Shown here in pieces: positions 17,721 to 27,563 of a stretch of DNA of 40,778 nucleotides (its first letter is position 1; each line of letters starts with the position of its first letter). The stretch comes from Comamonadaceae bacterium. GTDB lineage: Bacteria; Pseudomonadota; Gammaproteobacteria; Burkholderiales; Burkholderiaceae_C. The stretch spans positions 1-40,778 of the forward strand of contig JAIXOX010000144.1 of assembly GCA_027486555.1 (NCBI GenBank). The letters run 5' to 3'. The position numbers were made by a program, and so were the translations under genes. The notes below the pieces were generated by a model that worked only from the letters and a program-made list of their open reading frames with translations, was not told the DNA's origin and searched no databases.

Positions 17721-18379
17721 GCAATCAAACGCATCAGATTGGCCAATTCGACAGCCGATTTGACGTCCATTTTTTCGAACACCCGCGCACGGTGGACTTC
17801 GACCGTGCGCACGCTGATGTCGAGTTGATCGGCGATCAATTTATTGGGCAGACCTTCGAGCACCAGATGCATCACATCGCGTTCGCGTTCGGTCAACTCT
17901 GACAATCGGGTGCGCAGAAATTGTTGCTGCTGGCGGGTCATCAAGCGTTCTTGCGACAGAGCCAGGGCTTGTTCGACGCGGTCGACCAGGGCATTGTCCG
18001 AAAAAGGTTTTTCGCAAAAGTCAAAGGCACCGCGTTTGACGGTGTCCACAGCGGTGGGAACGTCCGCGTGACCGGTCAAAAAAATCACAGGCCAAGCTTG
18101 TGCAACGCCCCTGAACAACAAATGTTCAAACAAGGCCAAACCACTCATGCCGGGCATGCGCACATCCAACAAAATGCAAGCAGCCACCGAGGGCAGCGGG
18201 GCGTTGGTGCTGGGGTCTTGGGCAGGGGGAATGTGGGCATTGAGCATGTCCAAAAAGCTCTCGGCACTTTTGAAGGGAACACTCAACAAACGCCGGGTTC
18301 GCAGCAACCAGGCCATGCCATCGCGCACGCTGGCGTCGTCATCGACGATGAAAACGGTGGGCGTGTCGGTCAGATTCAT
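17717..18379 (-). CDS. FixJ/DctR-type two-component response regulator
   Basis: The 220-residue protein has a receiver domain with the acidic cluster VDDD near residue 13, the phosphoacceptor Asp72 in LLDVRMPG, Thr102 in LTGHAD and Lys124 in EKPF. A LuxR-type DNA-binding domain follows (ELTERERDVMHLVLEGLPNK, then ISVRTVEVHRARVFEKM). Relative to FixJ there is an insertion of about 14 residues rich in Pro and Ala just before the Asp72 strand. It overlaps the kinase gene and the NlpC gene by four bases on either side. Its target genes are not evident in the window. Confidence 0.92.
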   Translation of the reverse strand: MNLTDTPTVFIVDDDASVRDGMAWLLRTRRLLSVPFKSAESFLDMLNAHIPPAQDPSTNAPLPSVAACILLDVRMPGMSGLALFEHLLFRGVAQAWPVIFLTGHADVPTAVDTVKRGAFDFCEKPFSDNALVDRVEQALALSQERLMTRQQQQFLRTRLSELTERERDVMHLVLEGLPNKLIADQLDISVRTVEVHRARVFEKMDVKSAVELANLMRLIA

Positions 18380-20514
18380 GCTTTGATCTTATCCAATAGC
18401 AAAGCGTCAACACCGCGGTTCGTTGCTTGATCCTCGGGCAATGCGCCCATGTACGCGGACGCTGAAGTGGGTAAGGTAAAACGAAAAACAGTGCCTTTGG
18501 GTTGCAAGGGCTCAAAGTCCAGGTGCCCGCCGTGCTGCTCGACCACGGTACGGCACAAGCTCAAACCCAAACCCATGCCCTCGGGTTTGGTGGTGAAAAA
18601 AGGCGTGAACAAATTTTTGGCCACCTCATCGGCAATGCCGGCACCGACATCGGTGACTGAAAACTCGACCCAGTCTGACTCTGCATGCGCTGCCGAACGC
18701 TTGACTTGCAACACCAGCACACGATCACGACACTCGGGCACATCCATGGCCTGCATGCCGTTTCGAGCCAAGTTCAAAAGCACTTGTTCCACCATGGTGC
18801 GGTCGCACACCACCCCGGGGAGTTTGGTCTCAATGCGGGTGTGCACCCTGACGTGCAGTTTTCGCGCTTGCAAGTTCACCAAGGGCGAAATGGCATCGAT
18901 CAATGCCTGGGGCAAGACCACTTCGCGTTCCTGGTCCCGACGGCGCACAAAATCGTGCACGCTGCTGATGACCCGCCCTGCCCGTTGCGCTTGCTCGGCA
19001 ATGCGGCGCAGCGCCATGTGGACATCGTCCAAAGTCTGGGGCACGGCTTGAGGGTCTTTGAGCAAATTCAGCGAACCATTGGCATAACTGGCAATGGCCG
19101 CCAAAGGCTGGTTGAGTTCATGGCTGAGCAAAGAAGCCATTTCGCCCACCGTGGCCAAGCGGGCGGTCGCCTGCAAGCGCTCTTGGCTGGCCCGAGACAG
19201 CTCTTCAATGCGGCGTTGTTCACTGATGTCAATCACCGCACCCATCCAGCCGGTCTGCTGCCCGTGAACGCTGATCAGAGGCGCTTCGATGATCAAAACC
19301 GGAAAGCGTGTGCCGTCCTGGCGCATGAACACCGACTCAAAGCCTTCGCGAGGCGGCACATTGCCGGCCAGCCGAATGGCATGACGCTGCTTGTATTCGT
19401 CCACCATTTCGGGCGGCCAGTAAGGCATGGGGGCATTTTTTCCTGTGAGCATGTCGGCATCCAAGCCCACCATTTGGCAAAAAGCGGGGTTCACATAGGT
19501 GATGCGGCCTTGCAGATCGCGGGCCCGTAGCCCTGTGACCAGCGAGTCTTCCATGGCTTTGCGAAAAGCAAGGGCTTCTGCCAAATCGCGTTCGGCTTTC
19601 AAACGGCGACGCGAATCTTTGACCAGCAAGACCATCACCGTCACCAGTGCAATCGACATGCCGGTGACCAGAGCGGTCAACACGTTGGGAAACAGGTCAG
19701 GCTCGCCCCGCCGCCAATCCATGCGCAGCACCAGGGTATTGCCCGGCAAGTCCACCAGTTGCTGGGCGGTGAACACCCTCAAACCGCGCCGATGTGTGCC
19801 CGAAATGGCCAAGCGGGTGCCATCGGGCTCGGTGAATGACAACTCGTTGCGGCGGCCAAAGCTTGTACCCAAACGCTCTTGCAGCAACTCTTGCAAACCG
19901 TAAGTGACCACGGTGAAGCCCATCAGTTCACCGGCTTGAACCGTAGGCAGACACAATTCCATCACTTCTAAGCCCAAACCATCGGCCTGAGGTAAAAAAT
20001 AGGTGCTCGAATAGGCGGGGCCGCTCAAACGACGTGCACGAAGGCAGGACTGCAGCGTTTCGTTGAGCATGTCACTGCGCGGGTTGCGTTCAAAAACGGG
20101 GCTGCGCAAAGGGGAGTCGGCATGGTGCAGCAAATTTTGTGCGGCGTCGCGCCACTCCACACGCAACCAATCGCGGTGTTCCCTGAGCAAGGACTGCATC
20201 TCTTGTTGCCACTGGGCGGCATTGGGTTGGGCCGCTTGTACGCCCTGAATGGCCTGAACATGTCGCGAAAGCTGCGTGCGCAATTCATTGACGGCATCGG
20301 CGGTGTCGCGTTCCAACTCGGCTTGCACCTGGCTGGCTTCGTAACGACCGGCCAGCCACACCAAGGTGACCAGCACGGCCAGCACCAGGGTCATCAGCGC
20401 CACCCACAAAGCACGTCGGCCCGCGCCCCCTGGCAGCCAATCCATCATCCGCGTTCGCCAGTGCTTGATGCGCCATCGCCACCGCGTCCAAAACATGAGG
20501 CGCAGGGTGTTCAT
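18376..20514 (-). CDS. PAS-containing membrane sensor histidine kinase, DctS-like
   Basis: The 712-residue kinase has a membrane helix near residues 34-56, a periplasmic sensing region to about 283, a second helix near 285-308, a PAS domain (GLRARDLQGRITYVNPAFCQMVG), a HisKA domain with the phosphorylated His465 in LLSHELNQPLAAI, and an ATPase domain ending DVGAGIADEVAKNLFTPFF then GMGLGLSLC. The PAS stretch around MPYWPPEMVDEY resembles DctS, the C4-dicarboxylate sensor of Rhodobacter and Comamonadaceae. No dicarboxylate transporter is nearby, so the ligand is uncertain. It overlaps both neighbouring genes by four bases. Confidence 0.88.
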   Translation of the reverse strand: MNTLRLMFWTRWRWRIKHWRTRMMDWLPGGAGRRALWVALMTLVLAVLVTLVWLAGRYEASQVQAELERDTADAVNELRTQLSRHVQAIQGVQAAQPNAAQWQQEMQSLLREHRDWLRVEWRDAAQNLLHHADSPLRSPVFERNPRSDMLNETLQSCLRARRLSGPAYSSTYFLPQADGLGLEVMELCLPTVQAGELMGFTVVTYGLQELLQERLGTSFGRRNELSFTEPDGTRLAISGTHRRGLRVFTAQQLVDLPGNTLVLRMDWRRGEPDLFPNVLTALVTGMSIALVTVMVLLVKDSRRRLKAERDLAEALAFRKAMEDSLVTGLRARDLQGRITYVNPAFCQMVGLDADMLTGKNAPMPYWPPEMVDEYKQRHAIRLAGNVPPREGFESVFMRQDGTRFPVLIIEAPLISVHGQQTGWMGAVIDISEQRRIEELSRASQERLQATARLATVGEMASLLSHELNQPLAAIASYANGSLNLLKDPQAVPQTLDDVHMALRRIAEQAQRAGRVISSVHDFVRRRDQEREVVLPQALIDAISPLVNLQARKLHVRVHTRIETKLPGVVCDRTMVEQVLLNLARNGMQAMDVPECRDRVLVLQVKRSAAHAESDWVEFSVTDVGAGIADEVAKNLFTPFFTTKPEGMGLGLSLCRTVVEQHGGHLDFEPLQPKGTVFRFTLPTSASAYMGALPEDQATNRGVDALLLDKIKA

Positions 20515-23500
20515 GGGGTTTGGGCGGGTGTGGTGCGCAAATCGACACGGGTCACGCGAGGGTCGGTCCAGCTGCCATCGATCAGGAATTCTTGCGCAGA
20601 GGCCCGTGAGAGCGGATTTTGCAAAAACAATTGGGCCAAAAAGGTGGTCAGCCCCACCACGGGGTTGACGGCGATGCCGGCCAACAACGAGGCGGTGCCT
20701 GCATCAAGCACAGGCAAGATGAGCACCCGAAGCTGCTGTGTTTCGCGTGCGATGTCGGCCGTGCCGTTGAGCTGTATGAGTGCGTTGACACCGCGAATTT
20801 GCAAATTTTGGGTTTGTGCCATGCCCTGCGCAATGTTGACCCGCCCTTGTGCCGAATCGAACGCAAATCCTTCAGAAAAAACATCCCGAAAATCCAGCAT
20901 CAAACGCCGTGGCAAGGCCTGAAGGCTCAGCACGCCCAACAATTTGGCAGCGCCTGCATCGGCTTTGAGAAACTGGCCTCGCCCCATGCGAACTTCAAAT
21001 TGCCCGTCCAGGCTGGGGTAGTGCAAAGCCAATGGCGAGCCTTGCCAACGAATGACCCCTTCAAGCTGGCCTGCACCACCCCGCAGGGCATCGGGTGTGC
21101 CCAAGCGGGTCAAGAGATCACCCGCATTTTGAACATCCAGCACAAAGTTCATTTCTGTTTGGCGCAGGGTTTTGCCCGAATGGGCCGCCAACCAGCGACC
21201 CGTGCTGCGCAGGGTGCCCTCTGGCAAGGTGATGTTGAATTTTTTCAACTGCCATTCCACACCAGAGGCGCTGGATGCGCGAGCGGCCGTGGTGTTGACC
21301 GCTTCAATGTCCACTTTGCCCATTTTTTTGCCACGCAGCTCAAGAGCGTCCACCACGATGTCCAGCGCTGGCAACTGAATGGGAGGGGTCTCCAGCCAGG
21401 ATTCCACGTCTTTGGCCGAAGAAGGCGGCAGGGTCAGGCGGCTGAAACGGGCAAACAGCAAGCCTTGCTGATCGCCTGTTGACGGTCGGTATCGAACGTG
21501 TCCGCTGAGTTCTTGCGCGTCCACATTCATTTGCCACTGGTGGGCGTCCCGGATGCCGCCAGCGGCCACTTGGTGCAAGGTGCGGCCTTCAGCGCTCAAG
21601 GTCTGCGCCTTCAGCCCGATGCGGGTGGGCAGGTAGGCGAGCAAGGCGGCCGATTCTGCAAGGCTTTCAGCCGAGGCTTGTTTGGGGGGAGAAACGAGGG
21701 CCTTCCATTCGTCCATCAGCAAATGGTCCAGCGCCACAAGTGCTGTGACGCCGTTGTCGGGCAAAGCCGGTGCTTGCTCGGGGGGCACACCCAAGGCCAA
21801 AGCCCCGCGTAAAACCCGCGGCTGTTGACCCGAGAGGTCGCGCACATAGTGGGCTGAGACCTCGTCTCCAAACCGCATCTGAATCTGATCTTGCCATTGG
21901 GGCCCTTGGCCTTGGCTGCGGATGTTCAGCGACAAGGGCCGCAGGGTTTGGGCAGTTTTGCCCAAAGGGTTAGGCAGTGCAATGGCCAAACCTTGAAGGG
22001 TGCTCTGCACCGACAGTTGCGCATGGCCTTCATGCAGGCTCAAGCGTGCTTTGTAAGTGCTTGAACCGGTGAGGTGTTGTGCCAGGACGTTCAGGGGGGC
22101 AACATCTTTGGCAACACGCAAACCCTCGGCACTGAGCTGACCCTGAATGTCAAAAGTGACCGGCGAAGCCGCACCCGGTGTGGCCGATGGGTGCATGTCT
22201 GCATCGATCACCACAGTCCCGCCCATGAGCTGGGCTTGGGTTTGGGTCACCTTAAAGCCTGACTCGTTGAATTGCACGGTGCCATGGACTTTCTCCAGCC
22301 AGGGCGTGGCGGCCGTCATGCGCACATTGTTGCCCGCCAAAGTGACCGAGCCTTGGACTTGACTGTCTTGAGGGTTCAGCAAAGGCAAACCCAGCTTCAT
22401 ACGCAGTTGCACTGGCCCGGTGGCCTGGGTGTTGTGCAGGGCTTGCGACAGCATCTGATCCAGGGGCGATTGTTGAACAACCGCCAGAAATTGCGCCGCA
22501 TCGCCAGTGCCTTCGGCCACCAACTGCAGCTGGGGGTCGTGGTGCATGTCCGCGATGTCAACCGCTACGGCTTTGAGCAACACAGCGTTTGGGTTATCGC
22601 CAAAACGTGCGCTCGCATCGGTCAGCTTCACCCCGGTGCGGTCAAAGCTCAGTTGCCCTTGCAAGGCGTGCAGGTGCGGCCATCGTGGGCCAGTTTCCGG
22701 CAGCAAACTGGGGGGCACCATGTCAAATTGCACGCCCGTCAGACGTCCCGAGACTGAAAAATCACCGTCTTTTGCGCTCTCAAAGGGCCAGTTGGCCAGA
22801 TCACCTTTGAGCTTGGTTTTGACGTCGGCATATCGCCCTTTGACGAGCGCGTCCCGAACATAGTGTCGAGTCAACTCGGGTAATTGCAAGGGCAAATACC
22901 GGTGCGCTGCAGCCGCATCGGCCTGTGTGATCACCCCTTGGAGGTCAAGCCATCCCGGGCCGTCGCCAGCCAGATCTTGCCGCCACTGGCCACGCCATTC
23001 ACCCTGCACATCGGCGTTGGCCAATTTCACATGCCATTGCGGCACTTGCCACACACTGCCATGGGCCAGCTTTTTTTTCTCCCAGGTGGCAAAGGCGTTC
23101 AGTTGACGAACAGGCACCTCAGCGGCTTGCAAAATGCCCGGTAAAAACACCGAACCACCCCGAGGCATGCGCAAGTCCAGTCGCCCGCCCGCTGAGCCCA
23201 GCTTGACGATCACATCGGCGTTTTGAATCCCTGGCCAAGGCGGGGTTCCCAGCTTGGGCGCATCGTGACGCAACAACAATTGGTGGATCGTCCATTGCGT
23301 GTCGAACTGCGTCGGAGCCAGCCAGTCGCCTTGCCATTCCCATTGCAGGGCTTTGACCTGTCCGGCCATGGTGATCTCTTGCAATCGTGACAAAAGCGGC
23401 TCATCCCAAGCCATGCGCAGAGCAACTTGTCGCAGGGCCAGCAAATCCAGTTTTTCGGCGTGTACGCGGCCCAGGGCGGCTTGTTTTCCTTGGGCATAAG

Positions 23501-24632
23501 TGTAGTCAAGCGACCCATTGCCCCCAGTCCAATTCAGACCCGAGGTGTCCACCAAAGCCACATCGCGGGTCCACAGCTCAAAACCCTTGCCATGCCACTT
23601 GCCTCCCAAGCGCCCCGACACTTGGGTCAGCGTCAAGGGTGAGCCATGCGGCTGAAAATCCACCTTGAGGTCTGTCAGCGCCACATCGAGCAAACCACCG
23701 GTCCATTGGCCTTTGTCCACATCACCCCACAAGCGCACAGCGCCATGCCCCCCTGCCATGTGCCAAGCCAGTGTGAGGTGTTCGGGCAGTTGCGCCAACC
23801 ATGGGGCCACACGGACATGGGCAAAGTCGGCATACACCTGACCTGACCAGTCCGCCCAGCGGGCAGGGTGGGTTGACAGCAAGCCACGGCTGAAGCGGCC
23901 CATGAGGACAAAACGCTCGCCCCAACCCTCGGGTGGGGTGGCATCGACACGCACGTCGTGGCGCCGTGCGGTGTTGCGCAGCACCACATCAACGTCACGA
24001 AAACTCAAGCGCGAGGTCGGAGTCGCAGTCCTTGGCAAACGGTCTAAAGCATGGGTTTGGGATGTGTTGGACTTGGGGGCGTGCCCGTTGGGCAGTTCCT
24101 GCTCCCAGTGCAGCGTGGCCCCGCGCACCACCACTTCTCTTTGTGAAAACAACCAGTCCGCGGCCACCGAGCCCGCTGAGCCGTGGTCCCAAGGCAGTCC
24201 TGCCACCCGCCATTGCCCTTGTGCATCCAGGTGAATGTCGAGTTCTGGCGCATCCAGCACCAACTGGTCCAAGCGCAAGCGCAATGCCGAACGCAAGCTG
24301 ATGGCCACCCAGGCTTTGGGCAGGTGAAGCGTTGTTTGGCCCTGTGGGTCGAGCAAAGCCAGGTCGCGCAGCTCAAAAGAAGGCACCCAACCTGACGAAT
24401 GCGCGCTCAGTCCGCCAATGCGCACCGGAACGCCAATGGCTTGGCGGGCCATGGTTTCAAGTGCAGGGCGAAATTCGGCGATTCGCGGCACAATCCAAAA
24501 ATGCAATGTGGCCCACGCCATCCCCAGCAACAAACCGGCCACCAACAAACCCCAAGTCATGCACCGAACGCCAACGGCCAGCCAGTGGAGGCGGCGTTGT
24601 TTCAGCAGGGGCAAGAGGGTGGAAGTCGGCAC
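20511..24632 (-). CDS. yhdP: YhdP family AsmA-like envelope protein (TIGR02099/DUF3971)
   Basis: The 1373-residue product has one N-terminal membrane helix (about residues 27-48, VAGLLLGMAWATLHFW) followed by a very long periplasmic part of beta-rich AsmA-type repeats. It ends in a region with GGAGQLEGVIRW and ARETQQLRVLILPVLDAG, typical of YhdP. YhdP, with TamB and YdbH, is implicated in moving phospholipids between the inner and outer membranes. The start is a GTG at 24632 without a clear ribosome binding site. It is divergent from glnE (32 bp apart) and overlaps the kinase gene by four bases. Confidence 0.88.
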   Translation of the reverse strand: MPTSTLLPLLKQRRLHWLAVGVRCMTWGLLVAGLLLGMAWATLHFWIVPRIAEFRPALETMARQAIGVPVRIGGLSAHSSGWVPSFELRDLALLDPQGQTTLHLPKAWVAISLRSALRLRLDQLVLDAPELDIHLDAQGQWRVAGLPWDHGSAGSVAADWLFSQREVVVRGATLHWEQELPNGHAPKSNTSQTHALDRLPRTATPTSRLSFRDVDVVLRNTARRHDVRVDATPPEGWGERFVLMGRFSRGLLSTHPARWADWSGQVYADFAHVRVAPWLAQLPEHLTLAWHMAGGHGAVRLWGDVDKGQWTGGLLDVALTDLKVDFQPHGSPLTLTQVSGRLGGKWHGKGFELWTRDVALVDTSGLNWTGGNGSLDYTYAQGKQAALGRVHAEKLDLLALRQVALRMAWDEPLLSRLQEITMAGQVKALQWEWQGDWLAPTQFDTQWTIHQLLLRHDAPKLGTPPWPGIQNADVIVKLGSAGGRLDLRMPRGGSVFLPGILQAAEVPVRQLNAFATWEKKKLAHGSVWQVPQWHVKLANADVQGEWRGQWRQDLAGDGPGWLDLQGVITQADAAAAHRYLPLQLPELTRHYVRDALVKGRYADVKTKLKGDLANWPFESAKDGDFSVSGRLTGVQFDMVPPSLLPETGPRWPHLHALQGQLSFDRTGVKLTDASARFGDNPNAVLLKAVAVDIADMHHDPQLQLVAEGTGDAAQFLAVVQQSPLDQMLSQALHNTQATGPVQLRMKLGLPLLNPQDSQVQGSVTLAGNNVRMTAATPWLEKVHGTVQFNESGFKVTQTQAQLMGGTVVIDADMHPSATPGAASPVTFDIQGQLSAEGLRVAKDVAPLNVLAQHLTGSSTYKARLSLHEGHAQLSVQSTLQGLAIALPNPLGKTAQTLRPLSLNIRSQGQGPQWQDQIQMRFGDEVSAHYVRDLSGQQPRVLRGALALGVPPEQAPALPDNGVTALVALDHLLMDEWKALVSPPKQASAESLAESAALLAYLPTRIGLKAQTLSAEGRTLHQVAAGGIRDAHQWQMNVDAQELSGHVRYRPSTGDQQGLLFARFSRLTLPPSSAKDVESWLETPPIQLPALDIVVDALELRGKKMGKVDIEAVNTTAARASSASGVEWQLKKFNITLPEGTLRSTGRWLAAHSGKTLRQTEMNFVLDVQNAGDLLTRLGTPDALRGGAGQLEGVIRWQGSPLALHYPSLDGQFEVRMGRGQFLKADAGAAKLLGVLSLQALPRRLMLDFRDVFSEGFAFDSAQGRVNIAQGMAQTQNLQIRGVNALIQLNGTADIARETQQLRVLILPVLDAGTASLLAGIAVNPVVGLTTFLAQLFLQNPLSRASAQEFLIDGSWTDPRVTRVDLRTTPAQTP

Positions 24633-24664
24633 AAAAAGTTTGAATCAGAAAGTCAGCAGGAATT

Positions 24665-27415
24665 ATGACCCGCAGTCAGCTGCCCAAGGAGGACACCGCC
24701 ACAGGCCCGGACAACACCCCCGAGGGCGCCCTGTATTCTCGTTTTGTTCAGCGCTTGCACCGCCGCTATGCCGATGTGCTGCCTCTTCTTGCGCCCGGTG
24801 TCCCCACCCGCGACACCCTGAATGCAGCATTCCAGGCCTTGAGCGCCACCGGTCTGGACACCAGCGCGGCCGTGCGCGTGTTGCGACAGCTGACCCTGGA
24901 GCGGCTGGCGCAACTCGACTGCAGCCAACAGACCGGTCTCTCGGCGGTCACCCACGGCATGACCTGGCTGGCCGAAGTCACCCTCGACATCGCCTGGCGG
25001 CAGGTCATGGCCGATCTGGACATGCTGCACGGCGTCCCCACCAAAGCCGACGGACAACGCGCCGAGATGTGGATCATTGGCATGGGCAAGCTGGGCGCGC
25101 GCGAGCTGAACGTGTCGAGTGACATTGACCTGATTTATGTGTACGACCAGGATGGCGAAACCCGGGGCAACAGCGAAGGCCGCAACAAGGTTTCGTGCCA
25201 GGAATACTTCAGCCGCGCCGTCAAGCGCATGTACGCCCTGATAGGCGAGACCACCGAACACGGCTTTGTGTTTCGGGTGGACTTGGCCCTGCGCCCCAAT
25301 GGCAATTCAGGCCCCAGCGTGGTCTCGCTCGACGCGTTGGAAGAGTATTTGCTGGTGCAAGGCCGAGAATGGGAGCGCTTTGCCTGGATGAAAAGCCGCG
25401 TCGTTGCGCCCCGCAGCGCCGTCACCAATGGCTCGGCCCAAGCGCTGCGCGCCGTGGTGCTGCCTTTTGTGTTTCGCCGATATCTGGATTACAACGTGTT
25501 CGAGTCGCTGCGCACGCTGCACCAGCAAATCCGCGACCACGCCTCCAAACGCAGCGCCGGGCACCCCGAGCGCGCCAACGATGTCAAGCTCTCACGCGGC
25601 GGCATCCGCGAGATCGAATTCACCGTGCAGCTGCTGCAAGTGGTGCGCGGTGGGCAGTTTCCCGAGTTGCGCACGCGCCCCACGCTGGACGCGCTGCAAC
25701 GCGTGGCCAAAGCGGGCCTCATGCCCCAAGCCACGGCCGATGCCTTGAGCGCGGCCTATGTGTTCTTGCGCCAGGTAGAGCACCGCATTCAGTACCTGGA
25801 CGACCAGCAAACCCACATCCTGCCCACGGCCGATGCCGACCTGGCCTGGATCGCCCAGACCCTGGGCCACGCCAACACCTGCGAGTTTTTGAGTGCCCTG
25901 GACGCCCACCGCGAAGTGGTGGCGCAAGAATTTGACATCCTGCTGGGCGGTGACCGGGAGTGCAAAGGCTGCAACGGCAAAGCGGGTCAACGCGAACCGG
26001 CCGAGCTGGATGGCATTGCCGGGGTGTTCAAAGGCCGCATTGGCGAGCGCCTGGCCCAATGGCCGGGCAATCCCCGCGTGCAAGCCCTGCGCGACGACGC
26101 CCGGGGCCGCCTGATGCGCCTGCTGCAACGCACCGCCCAATGGCTGCAAGAAGGCCGCGTCAGCGAAGAAGCCGTGCTGCGCATGGTCGACTGGATCGAA
26201 CCCCTGCTGCGCCGCGAAAGCTACCTGGCCCTCATGCTCGAACGCCCCTCGGTGCACGAACGCTTGTTGCGGCTGCTGGGCGCCGCCAAATGGCCTGCGC
26301 GGTATTTGTTGCAACACCCTGGCGTGATCGACGAGCTGGCCGGGGGCAATTTGTTTGACAGCCGCTTTGACGCCGCCGAATTTGAAGGTGAATTGCAAGC
26401 GCGCCTCGTGGCCCTGCAACGCACCGGCGAAGACGACGAAGAAAGCCTTTTGAATTTGCTGCGCCGCGCCCACCATGCCGAGCAGTTTCGTACCCTGGCG
26501 CGCGACGTGGAAGGCGTGCTCAGCGTTGAACAAGTGGCCGATGACCTGAGCGCCTTGGCCGATGCCGTGCTGCGCGTGACCGCCCGCTGGTGCTGGAGCC
26601 GCCTGAAAAACCGCCACCGCGAAGAACCGGCCATTGCCATCATTGGCTACGGCAAACTGGGCGGCAAAGAGCTGGGCTACGGCAGCGACCTGGACATTGT
26701 GTTTGTGTACGACGACAAGGACGGAGACCAAAGCGAACGCGCCCAGGAAATCTACGCCGCCTACGTGCGCAAAATGATCAACTGGATGACGGTGAAAACT
26801 GCCGAGGGCGACCTCTACGAAATCGACACGGCCCTGCGCCCCAACGGCAACTCGGGCCTGCTGGTCACCCGCTTTGAAGCCTACGCCGACTACCAGCAAC
26901 AACGCGGCAGCAACACCGCCTGGACCTGGGAACACCAGGCCATGACCCGCGCCCGCTTTGTCATGGGCCTGCAAAGCCTAGCCCCCCGCTTTGACGCCGT
27001 GCGCCACGCCGTCATCAGCGCCCCACGCGACGCCGTCAGCCTGAAGGCCGAAATTGTGGCCATGCGCGAACGCGTGCGCCAGGGGCATCCCGTTCAGGCC
27101 GACAGCTTCGACGTCAAACACAGCCCCGGCGGCATGGTCGATGCCGAGTTTGCCGTGCAATATCTGGTGTTGCTGCACACCGCCGCGCATCCCGAGTTGG
27201 CAGACAACGTGGGCAACATTGCCTTGCTCATTCGCGCCGAGGTGGCCGGTTTGCTGCCCAAGGGACAAGGTCAGGCCGCGGCCAACGCTTACCGCGAAAT
27301 GCGCCGCCTGCAACACCGCGCGCGTCTGAACGAAGAGCCCACGCAGGTGGACCCCGTCACCCTCCATTCAGAGTGCAGTGCCATCTTGGCTTTGTGGCAT
27401 GCGGTCATGGACTGA
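24665..27415 (+). CDS. glnE: Glutamine synthetase adenylyltransferase/adenylyl-removing enzyme GlnE
   Basis: GlnE attaches AMP to glutamine synthetase when nitrogen is plentiful and removes it when nitrogen is scarce, under control of PII. The 916-residue product has the two nucleotidyltransferase domains in order: the N-terminal adenylyl-removing domain with GMGKLGARELNVSSDIDL near residue 140, and the C-terminal adenylylating domain with GYGKLGGKELGYGSDLDIVF near residue 660, each followed by its helical domain. The ATG at 24665 has AGGA just upstream. Codon use is very C-rich at third positions compared with the other plus-strand genes. Confidence 0.97.
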   Translation: MTRSQLPKEDTATGPDNTPEGALYSRFVQRLHRRYADVLPLLAPGVPTRDTLNAAFQALSATGLDTSAAVRVLRQLTLERLAQLDCSQQTGLSAVTHGMTWLAEVTLDIAWRQVMADLDMLHGVPTKADGQRAEMWIIGMGKLGARELNVSSDIDLIYVYDQDGETRGNSEGRNKVSCQEYFSRAVKRMYALIGETTEHGFVFRVDLALRPNGNSGPSVVSLDALEEYLLVQGREWERFAWMKSRVVAPRSAVTNGSAQALRAVVLPFVFRRYLDYNVFESLRTLHQQIRDHASKRSAGHPERANDVKLSRGGIREIEFTVQLLQVVRGGQFPELRTRPTLDALQRVAKAGLMPQATADALSAAYVFLRQVEHRIQYLDDQQTHILPTADADLAWIAQTLGHANTCEFLSALDAHREVVAQEFDILLGGDRECKGCNGKAGQREPAELDGIAGVFKGRIGERLAQWPGNPRVQALRDDARGRLMRLLQRTAQWLQEGRVSEEAVLRMVDWIEPLLRRESYLALMLERPSVHERLLRLLGAAKWPARYLLQHPGVIDELAGGNLFDSRFDAAEFEGELQARLVALQRTGEDDEESLLNLLRRAHHAEQFRTLARDVEGVLSVEQVADDLSALADAVLRVTARWCWSRLKNRHREEPAIAIIGYGKLGGKELGYGSDLDIVFVYDDKDGDQSERAQEIYAAYVRKMINWMTVKTAEGDLYEIDTALRPNGNSGLLVTRFEAYADYQQQRGSNTAWTWEHQAMTRARFVMGLQSLAPRFDAVRHAVISAPRDAVSLKAEIVAMRERVRQGHPVQADSFDVKHSPGGMVDAEFAVQYLVLLHTAAHPELADNVGNIALLIRAEVAGLLPKGQGQAAANAYREMRRLQHRARLNEEPTQVDPVTLHSECSAILALWHAVMD

Positions 27416-27419
27416 CCCC

Positions 27420-27439
27420 GTACCCCGCGCGGGGTGTAC
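27420..27439. terminator. GC-rich palindrome just after glnE, possible terminator
   Basis: CCCCGCGCGGGG (27423-27434) is a perfect 12-base palindrome extended by GTA/TAC on the outside and begins a few bases after the glnE stop. It has no T run, so it is either a weak terminator or another palindromic site. Confidence 0.4.
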
Positions 27440-27563
27440 GGACCCTGAAAAAGCGGGTCAAAACCACATATTCAGGACGGATTGACGAGTTTTTGATCTT
27501 TTTGACACCATCTAATGTGAAAATCGGACGTATAGCGTTCAATTTTGACGGAGAACAGGTGCT

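Noticed and set aside
25592-26974. 460-codon minus-strand frame opposite glnE
   Set aside because: Shadow caused by strong third-position C bias in glnE; composition (many Gln, His, Ala, Gly) is typical of antisense frames.
27480-27540. Sigma-70 promoter with TTGACA at 27502-27507 before the first TonB receptor
   Set aside because: No acceptable -10 hexamer at 16-18 bp spacing; TATAGC at 27531 is too far.
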